From Serinus canaria (lineage: Eukaryota > Chordata > Aves > Passeriformes > Fringillidae): DNA of 64,000 nt. A program made the translations under genes and the position numbers. Each line of letters begins with the position of its first letter. The stretch's first letter is position 1. The notes beneath the pieces were generated by a model. It saw only the letters and a list, made by a program, of their open reading frames with translations. It did no database searches and had not been told where the DNA came from. The DNA lies in NCBI RefSeq assembly GCF_022539315.1, contig NC_066315.1, forward strand, positions 124,407,374-124,471,373, read 5' to 3'. Below, in pieces: positions 36,816-48,900 of the stretch.

Positions 36816-39800
36816 TACAGCCAGAATAAGACAGCTGAAAAACAATTCTGGGAGCTATATGACCAGAATGGAGTGAGGTCAGCATCATGTGGGTTGAGTA
36901 TCAGTATGGCTCATACAGTAAGGAACAGTGGAAAAAAACATGTTGCTTATTTTGTGCTTTGGGTAGCAACCCACAAATGTTGTAGATGGTTTTATTCTCA
37001 TACTTTTGGCCTTTCCTGATGTGATATGTCTCATTACATTGCAAAGTTCTCCATGCTAATTTACTTCCCTGCATTTTATCCTGTCACTCTGTTCCTTCCC
37101 ATATTCCCAGCTAGAAGGAGGAAAGCTTTGTTTGGGAAAGTCTACATAGGGAAGAGTGTTCTGTCAGCAGCTTGGAAAGATGAACATACCTGTGTATAGG
37201 TACATAATTTTTATATTTTTTTTTAATACTTGTTATTTGTGTAGCAATTGCCTCATGGATATGTACAGGGTAGAAGGAGAGAAATGATAGGACAGGTTTA
37301 AGGAATTGACCAGGACCTAGAGTAACTAGGAATTCTACTGAGACATAACGTCCCTCATTACTTTGATTTTAGGGATAAACTGACTATTTGCCATCTGGAA
37401 GCTGCAATTAAGTTCCTATATAAGAACAAGATTAAAAAGTTTTCCTATTAGCTGCAAACTGGTGGCTTTTAAAAGATACAGCAGCACTTTCAGTGAACAC
37501 AACTTTTGGGTAAAGGTGTTCCAACTGAAGTTCAGTGGACCAACAGTTACATAGTTAAATGCTTTTCTCAAGCTGCACAAAACACATAGAATGGGCCACA
37601 TGAAGAACTTTGTGAGCAAGCAGTCTTTCTTGCTGGTCCTCAGTTTTTAGGCAGTCACAAAAGATAAAGGGATTTTTAAGTTTTATAAAAGAGAAATTCT
37701 CATAGATCCATACTTAAAATGAAGAATCTTCTATAGGCACAGAGTTTTACAGTTGAAGGAATATCTTATAACTTTCCTAAGGCTTGTAATTTTTTTTTTT
37801 GTGTGCAATTTTTCCTGCCACATTATATGTGAGGAATATTTCAGTGCTGTGCATCACTTTATATATTAATGGAGAAAAAATATTGGAAGATATATTGGAA
37901 AAAAAATTAATGATATTGCAATTGGTGTGTAGTATCCCACTTATTCAGAAGGAAAAGACTTTAATTTCTCTAGTCTATATTGAAAAAAAAAAAGCCACTG
38001 AAACAAATTCTTTGACATTTTCATCTTTGGAACTCCAAGCACCATATTAACATGTCTTTTTTGACATGTTTCTTACTCTCTTTTAAAATAAGTCTCCTAA
38101 GGTCAAGCTGTGCCCTTTTAGAGTATGGGATCGGCCTAAAAGAACACAAAATTCATGCTGCAACACTGGTGAAACAAAAAGTAGCTGGGATTTCGGTCTT
38201 AAAACAAATACCTTTTACCTTCAGTGTGCACATCAGTCAGCCTCTGTGCTCAGGTAAACAAGGATTCAGTTATTTCCTGGGATACTGTAAATAACCCAAA
38301 TCAGAACTGTGATTTCTAGCCATCTGCTGGCTTCTCTTTTCCTCCAGTGTTGGTTTTACAGTTTTCAACAACTGTTCTCTCATCCTTCTCCTAAAAGTGA
38401 AATCTTGCTCTGCAAATGTTATTTGCATCCCCAGCGTTCCTCCCCAGAAAAGCAGACAGGATCTAACAAAGGCTTGTCATTGATTGTCTTTGAGCTTCCT
38501 TAAGGCAGAAGGGGGAAGGGTGTGTTATACTCTTAACTTACTGGTGGTCTTTCTGGAGGCATAGGAAAATCTGCAATATGTTTAGGCAATCAGTGTGAGA
38601 ACAGCTACTTTCATACAATCAAAAATAGAACCTATTGGAGGTAAAATAAAAAAAAAAAATCCAACTAAAAAACCCAAAATGAGCAACCAAAATCAATGCT
38701 GAAGCACTCCTCAAGTAGTTCTGAGGCTAGGGAAGCTGATGGCATAGAATAGCCGTGAAAATGTTCCCTCTTCCTAATGAAATGTCATGGATCAGGCTTT
38801 AATAAGTGCTGATATTTACTAGGCAAAAAATTCTGACTAGCATAATAAATGGCCTCATTTGATAACATGTGGTTGCAAATTCACTGTGTTTGAGAAGAGA
38901 AAGCAATCTCTGAAGCCATTTGGCATGCAAAGACAAGCTTAAAAAATAAGTACATCTTTTGTAGACCATAGAGAAATATGATATTTACTTAAACTAGCAG
39001 GTTTTTTTTAACTATTAAATTTAGGAGTTTCTTTGTATAATATGTAATACAATAATAAATGTCACTTAATATTTAATATTAAAACTAAATAAATTATTTG
39101 AACTTTAGAATTAAGAAAGAACTCCCAGATTGATTTAAAGAATTCAATAGAGGTTATTGAGTCAACAGTATTGGCAGTTCTAGACACAACCTGTTTAACT
39201 CATAACTTGAATTATGATATAAAGTATTGGAAAGATCAATGAATGGGCAAACACAAGATGGCAAAAATAAAAATGGATATATAAGTCTTCTTTACACAAC
39301 CATAATACTGAAATTGTGATTTCACTACTCATATTTTAACTGGAAAACATAATGTATTCTGCAGAAAAATGAATGGGAATTTTTGTACTTTTTGTCTGTG
39401 CAATGTTTCACCCTAACTCCTCCACATCCACTGAGTACTACTTTGTCCAATAATGATGGCTACTAATCACCAAGTAGGTGATTTCCATGTCACTGAGTTT
39501 GATTGAACAGAACAGGACTAAGAAGTATTTTTTAAAAAATTAGAATACACCTGGAACTTAAAAGGTAAAAAATCATTACAAGGGGTAAAAAAAGAAATCT
39601 TTACAGATTTTATAGTCAACAAACTGAAGAACAGATGGGATATTTTTGTCCTGGTCCAAAGTATAACTAAGCAGCAGGAATGAAATGTAGACTTTCCAAG
39701 CACTTGAATTCTTTATTTTGAGCCTGATATGTTACATTCTAATTTTCAATAGCATTGAATAATGCAGAAACAAAAATTATTTCATTTTTCTTTACACAAA

Positions 39801-41953
39801 TTACCTTTAAAGCTGATATGGAAGACATGTATTAGGTAAACTTTGAAAAAATAGGAACGTTCACAACATCTTCTGAAAACACAATTTCCACTATTATAAC
39901 TGTCTTTTATGTCACAATTTATCATATTTAAAGCTTTTCATTTGCCAAATCCCAAACATCATGCATACAGATGAACAAATAGAATGCATTAATGAAGCAG
40001 ATCACCCTGAAAATTATATAATTGGTAACACCTGTAAGCTCAGATTTTCAGTGAGTTTAAGACTTATTGCATAAATCATACATAATTTATTTGAGTCCTT
40101 AGTATAAAATAAAATCAAAGAAGGAAAAAAGGAACATAAAGATTAATATTAGAAGAATTACCAGTTCACATAATCACCAGTTTGCATCACAAAATCAGTG
40201 GTTTCCCAGTGAATCACTGTTTTCCCAATACATGATTGGAAAAAAAATTTGGGTCTTCTGAAATTACAGCTGATGAGACTTAACTGTTATATATATAGAT
40301 ATGGGTTTAAATCTTCTAAAACATTAAAAATGCAGCTACTGTAATATTTAAGCATTATGTTATACTGTGGATCAATTAAAGATGAAATAATTTTTAGAAA
40401 CCCTAGAAATAAATTTTAGTAAAAGCAATATCAAACTTGAATGCAGAGGTATATATATCACTCACTAATGGAGTTTGTTTCACAATGGCAGCCCTGAGAT
40501 CAAGAGAGTGGGAGTTCAGGCCTTGCTCTATTTTAAATCCTCAGAAATTTGCAAGAAATCAGAGCAAATAAACTAACATCTTTTGCTTTGAATAACTTAC
40601 CTATATGTATAGATGGAAGTTTTCCACCCTCAAGGGTTTTACAGCACATGATTCACTCATGTGAAGCTTTGGGGGGAGGAGAAGAAGGAATGTTTCAGAA
40701 GGAGACAGTACTTTGTGTGGAAGCACTTTCATAAAGGGATTATACTGTTATCCACATGAAAGCAGTTTTTGTTTCTAAGGGTAATTTCATTTGCTATTCT
40801 AATCCTTTCAGGTGGTGATGTTTGCTTTGCCTTATTGAACCTAGAATAGGATTTTTTGCATGCTTTCTTGATTTTCTAGCCATTAAGACAGTCTGTGCCA
40901 GTGACTTGGCATAAAACTAGTGTTATCCTGCCATTCTGTTCCTTGCACATTCCTGTGAAGCACAGCAGATGCCTTCTGCAGTTTGCTCAAAGTGTGGCTG
41001 CAGTTACAAAAGTGTCACCGTGTGGATGAGCAGTTTGAGAACAAGTTTCCATAAACAAAGGATGTAGAGTTGGTAAAACTATCTTCTTGGCTTGTTCACA
41101 CTGATTCCAGGCAAAACGGGCTGGTAAACTAAGTAACCACGAAAGGGTGGTTACTACTCGTGCTGCTGCTGTGAAAGGTATGCAATAATTCAGTGAGAGA
41201 GTGGATTTTGTAGCTATTGCATAGATTATCTGGGACTATCAGTTCTTTTATGATGGTTGCTTAATTGAAATTTTCTTAAGTTGTTTCTCACCCATGTTGT
41301 TCATTTGTTTAATAACGTGGACTGGAGATGCCAAAGCCAAGTCTTGAAATACATTTCAATGATCACTTAGAACATTGCCCGTGAAGGTGAGATATGACCA
41401 CCAAGTAACCTTAAATGCTATTGTTTCCAGAAAGAGCAGTATGATAAAAAAAACCAGTAAACTATGAAAGATAACAATAAGAAGATGATTTACCTTTCTA
41501 AGAGGGAAAGGCTCCTACTTTGATAAAACACGGCTAAGAAAAGTTTTGGAACTTTCTTTAGCATGGGTTCTTTCAAAAAAAAACCTGCAAGATAAACACA
41601 GATGGTGATCAGAGAAATATTTTTTTCCTTTTTTTTTTCATTTTTTTTAATGCTGCAGTTTCCCAGAAGAAAAAGAGCTATAAAGGGAGAGTGGATGGCA
41701 CATTTCTCTGCTTTTGTTCTCCTAGGCTTGCTCTGGTTTTTCTCTGAAGACATTTTATGTAGTTAAGCAGAGTTTCAAACACTGTGTTTTTAGATAACTT
41801 GGGGCACTTGGCCCTTAAAGCACAACTGCTTGGTGAGTTATGCTTGTCCCTCTGCCCAGACATGGTAGGAACCTCCCTTTGCAAGAGTTCAACCCAGAAC
41901 ATAAGAGAATTTCCAGGTCACAAATGGGACAGGAGCAAGTGCCAAGCAGCAGG
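36816..41953. other. AT-rich non-coding stretch
   Basis: 5.1 kb with no gene, RNA or transposon recognised. A/T homopolymers only. Confidence 0.55.
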
Positions 41954-42091
41954 ATGGAGACCATTCTCTGGACTGGGCTATAAAGGGCTCCCCAGTGACC
42001 CTGTCCTAGAAGAATGCAAGGTATGGAGACCATTCTCTGGACTGGGCTATAAAGGGCTCCCCAGTGACCATGTTCTAGAAGAATGCAAGGT
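41954..42091. repeat. 69-bp tandem duplication
   Basis: Units 41954-42022 and 42023-42091 start 'atggagaccattctctgg' and end 'gaatgcaaggt', with about two mismatches. Because 69 is a multiple of three, the frame starting upstream at 41784 reads a 23-residue repeat, but that frame has no other sign of coding. Each unit includes TATAAAG, and the second runs into 'aaggtaggt', which resembles a splice donor; neither is supported by context. Confidence 0.93.
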
Positions 42092-43747
42092 AGGTTCACA
42101 AGTGCATCCCTTTGCCAGCCTATGATATAAGACAGAAATTGCCAACACAGGCCAGATAGTTTGAGGGGCTGCATTTTTATTTAAAAGGAGAAAAGTGGTG
42201 TGTGTTGGAGAAGAGGTAAGCATGTCCAATTTGAAGTCAGAATTACCAGAAGTTGGTCAGTTTTCCCCCCCCCACTTTCTCCCATACAAAGTCCAAGGAT
42301 AATGTCATGCATCCTCTCTGCTCTTCTTGTAACTCAGACCATTTTATGCATTGGATTTGGTTGCTACTAGGAATCCCTTTACCTCAGGAGTTTATCATGG
42401 AGGGTGGAGATGGTGGCTCCTGCAGGATAGCAGACTAAACAAACTTGAGAAGCAGTCCTCCTCAGCCATCCAACTTATTTCTACCTCACAGAATTCCATT
42501 TAGTTCTCTGTTTAATAAACTTCAAAGTACAGACCAGATTCTTAAATGGAACTTCTTGCCATCAGCACTGATGTTGATTTTTCTTGACCTGCAACAACAT
42601 AGATGAAGCCTTTTCTGTAAATAAGTGAGGGGTTTTTTGCACCTTTTTCTTTCAATGTGTGATTTGTCTGCGTTGCATATAAAGACTTGAGACTTGAAGA
42701 CTTTCATAGGAGGGGGATGGATGCATTTTCAGTGAATCCCCATGATGTAGTTATTCCTCAGTCAAGACTATTTCAACTGTGTTTTCTTTACTGGAGTACT
42801 GCGACAGGATGTCCCTCTTTGCCCTTGCTCCTGGCACTGCCAGCTAATTTCTACTATCTAAGCAGAGAGAGAAGAGGCACATTTCAATATTATGTCTGTA
42901 ATGATAATTCTACCTAAATGTCTTAAAATTAGGGTCTAAAAGTTCATTTAAAAATAAATATACAATCCACAGATAGCTCTAGTAAGATTTATCACAAAAG
43001 ATCACCTTGATTCTAGAAAGAACTGCTTTGTCAAATGATTGTGATTTTGTATCTGATCCTGAATAATTTAATAGTCTTTTTGCATTTGAAATATTTGTCA
43101 CTGAACAGCATTATTTACAATGAATGCTATTTAAATTTTGCTTATATGTATCTAAAGTCCCTACTAACAGATGTATGGAAAGGTTCCTTATCCTTTCAGG
43201 ATACCAAGAAATAGATACAATGATGGGGAAACAAAACTTAAAAAAAAAATAAATGGCTTGCCTTTTGAAAGTCTTTGATCTGAAAACCTAATTTACATGT
43301 CCTAAGACTGAGATGTCTCATGCAGAAAAGCATCCTGTTTCTCCATAATGAAGCAGACTTCTGCATGTGCTTCATCTTCAAAATGCACTAATCAGCACAC
43401 AGTTTGCATACATTAATACTCTAAATGTATACAAAAGTGTTAACTACTTTGCTGTACTACAGTTGAGTCAGACTCAGATAATAAGTACATAAAAACTCAA
43501 AAAATTCCTCTCCAGTTTGCCTTTGTAAAAAACAGTACTATATATCTACACCTTCACTAGAGTTACTTAGGAAAATACCTGTTTCTGAGAGATTTTTATC
43601 ACAAGTGTACTATTCTCCAAAAGTAATATTTATACTGTCATTTTTGAGGCAGAAATGTACTTTTATTCAGCAGCCAGGATTATGAAAGAATGCTATTTTC
43701 CCATTGTTTAAAAAAAGAAAATTGCTGCAAATACCATATGAAGTATA
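42092..43747. other. Non-coding stretch
   Basis: No gene seen. A C9 run lies at 42265-42273. Confidence 0.5.
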
Positions 43748-43904
43748 TGATCTGATCTGATCTGACACAAAAGCCCCCTCAAATAATTACTCACATTAGT
43801 TCAAAGTAGTCAGACTGTCAGTGCACCTATGTTGCTAATCAGTAACACAGAAGAATAAACTCATTATTTATCAGCATAAAAAAAACCTCATTATTTATCA
43901 GCAT
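43748..43904. repeat. (TGATC)n and a spaced 18-bp duplication
   Basis: Three TGATC-type units lie at 43748-43764. Further on, CTCATTATTTATCAGCAT occurs at 43860-43877 and again at 43887-43904, period 27 bp, separated by an A-rich linker. Both are small slippage repeats. Confidence 0.8.
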
Positions 43905-44360
43905 TGCAGAAAAACTTGGTTGAAATCACCAATTTCCTTGAATTTGTGACAGGTAAGGCTGTTGCTGACTTTTTTAGTTCAGAACCTTTCTCTCTGTCTC
44001 CTATTCACATTTGTGGATAAGTGGTTAAGATTAACTGAATTCAAAATAAGTCAGCAACCAGCTTAGAAGGCAGATTCTATTTGATGACAGTGCTGGCTTG
44101 TCACCGATATCCCAGACAAATCAACCATGCATTTTAGTAGCATCTATCTTATAAAGAGGATTTGCTGAAACAGGAAAATACAAAACCTTGATCCTCACAG
44201 TGAAATGACATAATAAGTGGGGGTATTTTGCCTGGTCTTAAAGAGTCAAAAGTTCTTGTTAGCTAAGTGTCATCATAGCATGTCCTGCATTTCTGTGCAT
44301 TTTCTTGACTTTTGTACTTCATTTTAATTAAGTTGCAGCTTCTTATAGCTATTTTAAGGA
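43905..44360. other. Non-coding stretch next to the exon-like frame
   Basis: No continuation of the 44361-44561 frame was recognised here in any minus-strand frame. Confidence 0.45.
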
Positions 44361-44567
44361 TCAATACTTCTTCATAGGGGCAGGATGAATAAGAATCAAT
44401 CTGAACACTTCAGCTCCTTCATCAGGAATTGCTTCAAACAGCAGCTCTTTCTCTGCAGTAATCTGTGTGATTCTGTTAGCAGCATCATTCACTGACAACA
44501 AGACGCCTGAACTGTGTATCTTTCCCTGTTCATTGGGATTTTTCATTGTTACAAAGACCAATATTCT
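44361..44567 (-). other. Candidate orphan exon or pseudogene fragment, unidentified
   Basis: A minus-strand frame open from about 44567 to a stop at 44361 (66-68 codons). Length alone is not significant, but the residue make-up is unusually protein-like for this window: mixed charged and hydrophobic residues, a segment reading SVNDAANRITQITAEKELLF, then an acidic AIPDEGAEVF and a hydrophobic RLILIHP near the C end, with CTG/GAA/GAG/AAG codons. Upstream on the minus strand a pyrimidine-containing stretch ending TTATAAG could serve as a weak 3' splice site; no good 5' splice site was found before the stop. The family is unknown to me. Confidence 0.25.
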
Positions 44568-45694
44568 TTCTTATAAGGTTAGAAAAGATCTATAATAGCT
44601 TTTTTACCATTATATTTTAAACTCTAGACTTCATTAACACACTCTTCAACTTGTTCCCTTTCTGACTCCTTGCTGCTTATGAATTATTCAGAGTAGATTT
44701 CACTTGAGGTAAATAGTTTGATTTGAAGTTTTTTGTATCTGGATTTAGATGCAACGAGAAGAGTTAAATGCTCAGAATTTTAAGTGAGGAGAATTGCAGA
44801 GGCTCAGCTATTAAGATGGAAGACATTTGCTGTTAGTGCTCTGGGGCTGCCATTGAGATCTCAGCACGGTGCTATTTGTCATTCTGAAGTAGGTAGGCAT
44901 TATGATGCTTGGAGTATAAATCAGCCTTTACATGGTGTCGAGTCCTGAAGCACTTTGAACACTCTAATCCACTTCTGAGTTAACAGAACATTTCTGGTTT
45001 TACAAGCTTTAAAGTTTCCCTCTTTAGTTAACCCTGTCATCTTGTTATTAATCATCATTATTTTTCTAGAATCTTGCATACCTCTTCAGATACAACTCTT
45101 AATGTTTTGCTTCGATGTTGTGGTGATGTCACTGAAATGAGATTTAGTTTGAAACATCTAATAGAGATGAAGCTCCAGCAAAATTCGTATTATTCATTCT
45201 GGTCATGTAAAGAGGAATACTGCATTGTCCTGCTATCAGGTCAGTATTATTTGGATGCTGAAACAAAGTATGATGTCTGAACCTTGTCTCCTTCACTCAC
45301 TTCTGTGTAGTATCATGTTAGACTTACTTCATGGACAGAGCTGCAATGAAAGAGTAGTTGTTTCCCTGAGGCTGTTTGCACTGTATGTCTGCAGTCCAGT
45401 AAATATTAGCTATGCACAGCCAAGAAAACTCTTTTAAATGCTGGTTATCTTCTTTCTTCTGGGAAGTTAGTGTACATACAAAGGGTCAGTTCAGAAACTA
45501 TATGTACTGTATGTTGTCAGTTCGTTGAATCTCAGTTTCTGTTCTTCCAGTGGCTGAGTAAACATTTTAGCCATCAGCGACCATTTTGCTGATTGAATAT
45601 TGCAATGTATAGCATTATATAGACTTCAGTCCAAGGGCACCGTTGTGCAGTCAGTTGAATTTACAGTGGATTTACAGGGGGAGTCGTTAGCATG
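44568..45694. other. AT-rich non-coding stretch
   Basis: No recognised feature. Short plus-strand frames at 45074-45437 are of chance length. Confidence 0.5.
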
Positions 45695-45905
45695 AGTGAA
45701 GCCCATTAAAACCACGTTGTTTTCCTGCCAGGCAGCAGAGCCTGCAGGCGCTGGCCCATGTGTCCCTTGCTGGGACAAGTCAGTGTCACGGAACAGGCGC
45801 TGACTCCCGTGAACCGACGGCAACCCCGGCTCAGCCACACCTGCTGGTGCTGGGCTAGAAACTCCCCTCTGCTGCCCTGGTGCCATGCAGGACAGCTGGG
45901 GTGAA
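45695..45905. other. Compact GC- and CpG-rich island
   Basis: A ~200-bp block with clearly elevated GC and about nine CpGs between 45680 and 45845 (such as GGCGC twice, CACGG, CCGACGG, CCCGG), embedded in AT-rich, CpG-poor DNA. A minus-strand open frame (45626-45886) begins inside it and is Ala/Pro/Gly-rich, as expected from composition alone. Options are a small CpG island or regulatory element, a first exon, or a comparatively young inserted element. Too short for the usual CpG-island definition unless flanks qualify. Confidence 0.5.
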
Positions 45906-48900
45906 GGGAAAAGATTCTCTCAGATTAAGGTGCAACCACAAGCTTTAGTGAAATGCAGGCCATATTTTGATTCTTCAGTCTGTGGAACAGAGAATCCTTA
46001 AAAGGCAGGATAAAACTGAGGACAGTGCTGTCAGATTCATTTACTTATCTATTTATTTGACTCTGTTTTTTAACTTTCATATAGTGGAACATAAATATTC
46101 CAGATCTAATTAATCTAAATTAGCTTAGCCCAAAAGTTAAGTCACTGTGATCTCTGCTAAAATGCTTGTTTCCTTGTACAGCTACACAAAGTTGTTATTT
46201 TCATTAAAATGTTCAAGCCCAGTAAGGAGGTATAATAGTTCAGTGGCAGAGTCGTTGCTTGTGCTAGCAATAGCACATTGAAATTATATGACCTCTCATT
46301 AATCTGTACTTTGATAAGGTCCTGGAGTAGTAGGATTAATGACATTCTACTGTAAATTATTCAAATCCCTGCCTGTGCACAGACTATCTCTTTGGAGAAA
46401 CACACGAGTGATACTGAATCTTTTACTGCCTTGGAGAATTACTATAGTGCTCCAGAGACAGAAATTTGTTCATCTGTATTGTGGACCATGTGAATTGCCT
46501 AAAACCAGGCAGCTTTACTTTTCTCTTTTTATTTTTTTCTGCCTATGATTTTACTACTAAAAGCATTCTACTTATGCAAAGGCTGCTTTTCCTATTTGCC
46601 CATCCTTTTTGCATTTTATCTTTTAGGGCCCATACGGCATGCTGAGAGCTATGTACCTAGGCTAGCTTGGTGACATTCATTTCATTTGGTCCACAAGCCT
46701 TTCCTGGCTGCTTATGTTTCCCTTGTGCCAGATCAGTCTCATCAAATCCTGGTTTTCCTCTTGGCTTCTTCCTGTCAGCCTGCATTCTTCTGAGCGTTGT
46801 CTCTTCAGCCATATCTCATCCCATGCAGTGCTTTCAATTCTTGTTACCAACATTACCTCCCCTGTGAGGATTATAAACCCTGCTCCTAGTGCAGCAAAAC
46901 TGTGTGGATTTCATGGCCAGGACAACCTTTCTCTATGGAAAAGAAAAAATGAGCGTGCCAGTCTCACATTTTAAGATCTATTCCAGAAATTTGTGGACCT
47001 GAATGTCAGAGGGACTATTAATGTTTCTGGTACAGCCCTATATAACAGCTCACAGAATTACTTCCTCAGCCATCCCTCTATACACTTGAGTAAGCTCTGA
47101 TTAAAAGGTATCCTAGAGCAATTTATGGGAAATAATACATCTAGCAATGGAGAGTTTTCCATATCCTTTAATCATCATTGATTAATGTTTATCAATTATT
47201 CAGCTGGGAGTCCAGCTCCTACTCATGACTTTCACAGCTGTTTCTTAGACATAAGAAAAATTCTGTTTTTTTAGTTTCACAAAGCCCTTTTCTATGTGCT
47301 AGTGTGCCATATTTATATCAACTGGATTTTTGTCAGGTCAAAAGCAAGTCCTTATGCATGGCAAGTCAAAGCTGCTCTATTTAATTTTTTCCATTTTTGA
47401 AGTGCAAGAACTGGATGCAGTAAAGACTGTTGTCTCAGTCTTGTACACAGAGTCATCCTGCCTGAATTTTTTTTTTTCTATACTGAGTAATTGCATCAGC
47501 CATTGCTGCAGTGGCTTTCTGTTGACAATTTGTGCTCAAAAAAGGAAAGCTCAAGAAAAGCCATTTTGAAAAATCATCAGAAAGTGAACTTCCTGCACTG
47601 GAGTTCAGGCCTGACCAACATCAGGAGGTTGATAAATCTCCCAGGTTAAGGAGTGTTTTTTTCCTCAGCACAAAACCATGTTCAAGCTCTATAGACAATT
47701 TCTGCTAATAGAAACCATCCTTTAATTTGGCTGTGGATGGTCCTAAGGCTGCTGTGCTGTTCTGGTTGTGATTATCACTGTACAAGAAGGGATGGGTCCC
47801 CAGAGATTCTACCTCACCTATCATCACTGGGCTGCTCTGTACCATCCCATAGTACACATTATGGCCTGATCCTGTGCTGAGTTGCACTTTGACAGCATGT
47901 GTGCTGCCTGTGCTGCTTCTCAGCAGTCTGCAAAGCACTGCTATTCCTTTTTCTAGTCCAGAGAGAATGATACTAAAGAAGAGCTTCACAAACGTTCTCT
48001 CTATTGCTCTCCTTCCTAAAAGTTTTAGACTGCTACTAGTTAAAAGAGGTTCCTTTTTTTTCTTGATGTTATATTGTTACTGGAAATAGAGATCAAAATT
48101 TTTTATTTTGTTGTCACATAGCAACATTTAGAATTTACCACATATGTATGTAAAAGTTACTGGTAGACTTTATATACCTATGCCTTTGGAGTCCTCAGTA
48201 CTCTAGAGACTGTGAGAACATTGCTGTTTGCTAAAATCATACTTCTCAAATGATATCATCCCATTTTAACGACACAAAAACAGATTTCAGGAACTTTGCT
48301 TAAAATCTTTTACAGCAGTTGGCCTTTGAAACTGCTACAAAATTGTTATGGCTTTTCATTTTGATTTGTTGGCAAGAAACAAGTTGACTGCCCTTTCTTT
48401 GGAAAACTTAAAGGCTGAACAGAAAATTATTTTGCTGACACACTAAATGCTTTTTGCAACTGAACTGATTTTCTTCAGTAATAAAAGTCGATTGGTATAA
48501 TGAAAAAATGTTTTATGTAAGCATCACACTACTGCACCAGTGCAGCCCTCCAGCCTTCTCTGAAACTCTCAGGCCACACTCATTTGAATCAACAGGCTTA
48601 TTCACATGCTACAAGCTCAGAACAGAAAATGTCAGCCTCAAATTATTTCTTTGATTATATACTCAGATTAGGGAACAGCATATTAACATGCTCTCTAAAT
48701 GTATGCATGTGTATATATTTGCATAAAGAAATGCATATATTCACACATAAACAGACATTTAAATATTATTTGTACCTTTTAATTTATGTTCAGCAGCCTA
48801 GTTTCTGTTTGACTGGAACCCTGTAGCTCTTTCTCACTGTTCAGTGGTAGTTAGTGAATTGCAATTTCCCAACAAGTTTTCTGAGAATAAAATTCACTGT

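Noticed and set aside
36534..36829. Phe/Gly-rich hydrophobic frames resembling membrane proteins
   Set aside because: Produced by the T/G-only tract; two frames give equally hydrophobic products and neither extends beyond the tract in a meaningful way.
42080..42100. 'aaggtaggt' as a 5' splice site of a real exon
   Set aside because: The upstream frame shows no coding character, and the first duplicate lacks the same following bases.
41784..42125. 113-codon plus-strand frame with an internal 23-residue repeat
   Set aside because: The repeat is a consequence of the 69-bp DNA duplication; the opposite strand is open too, and no splice or promoter context supports it.
43748..43904. Spaced short repeats as a CRISPR-like array
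   Set aside because: Two copies only, unequal linkers, and the host is clearly a vertebrate.
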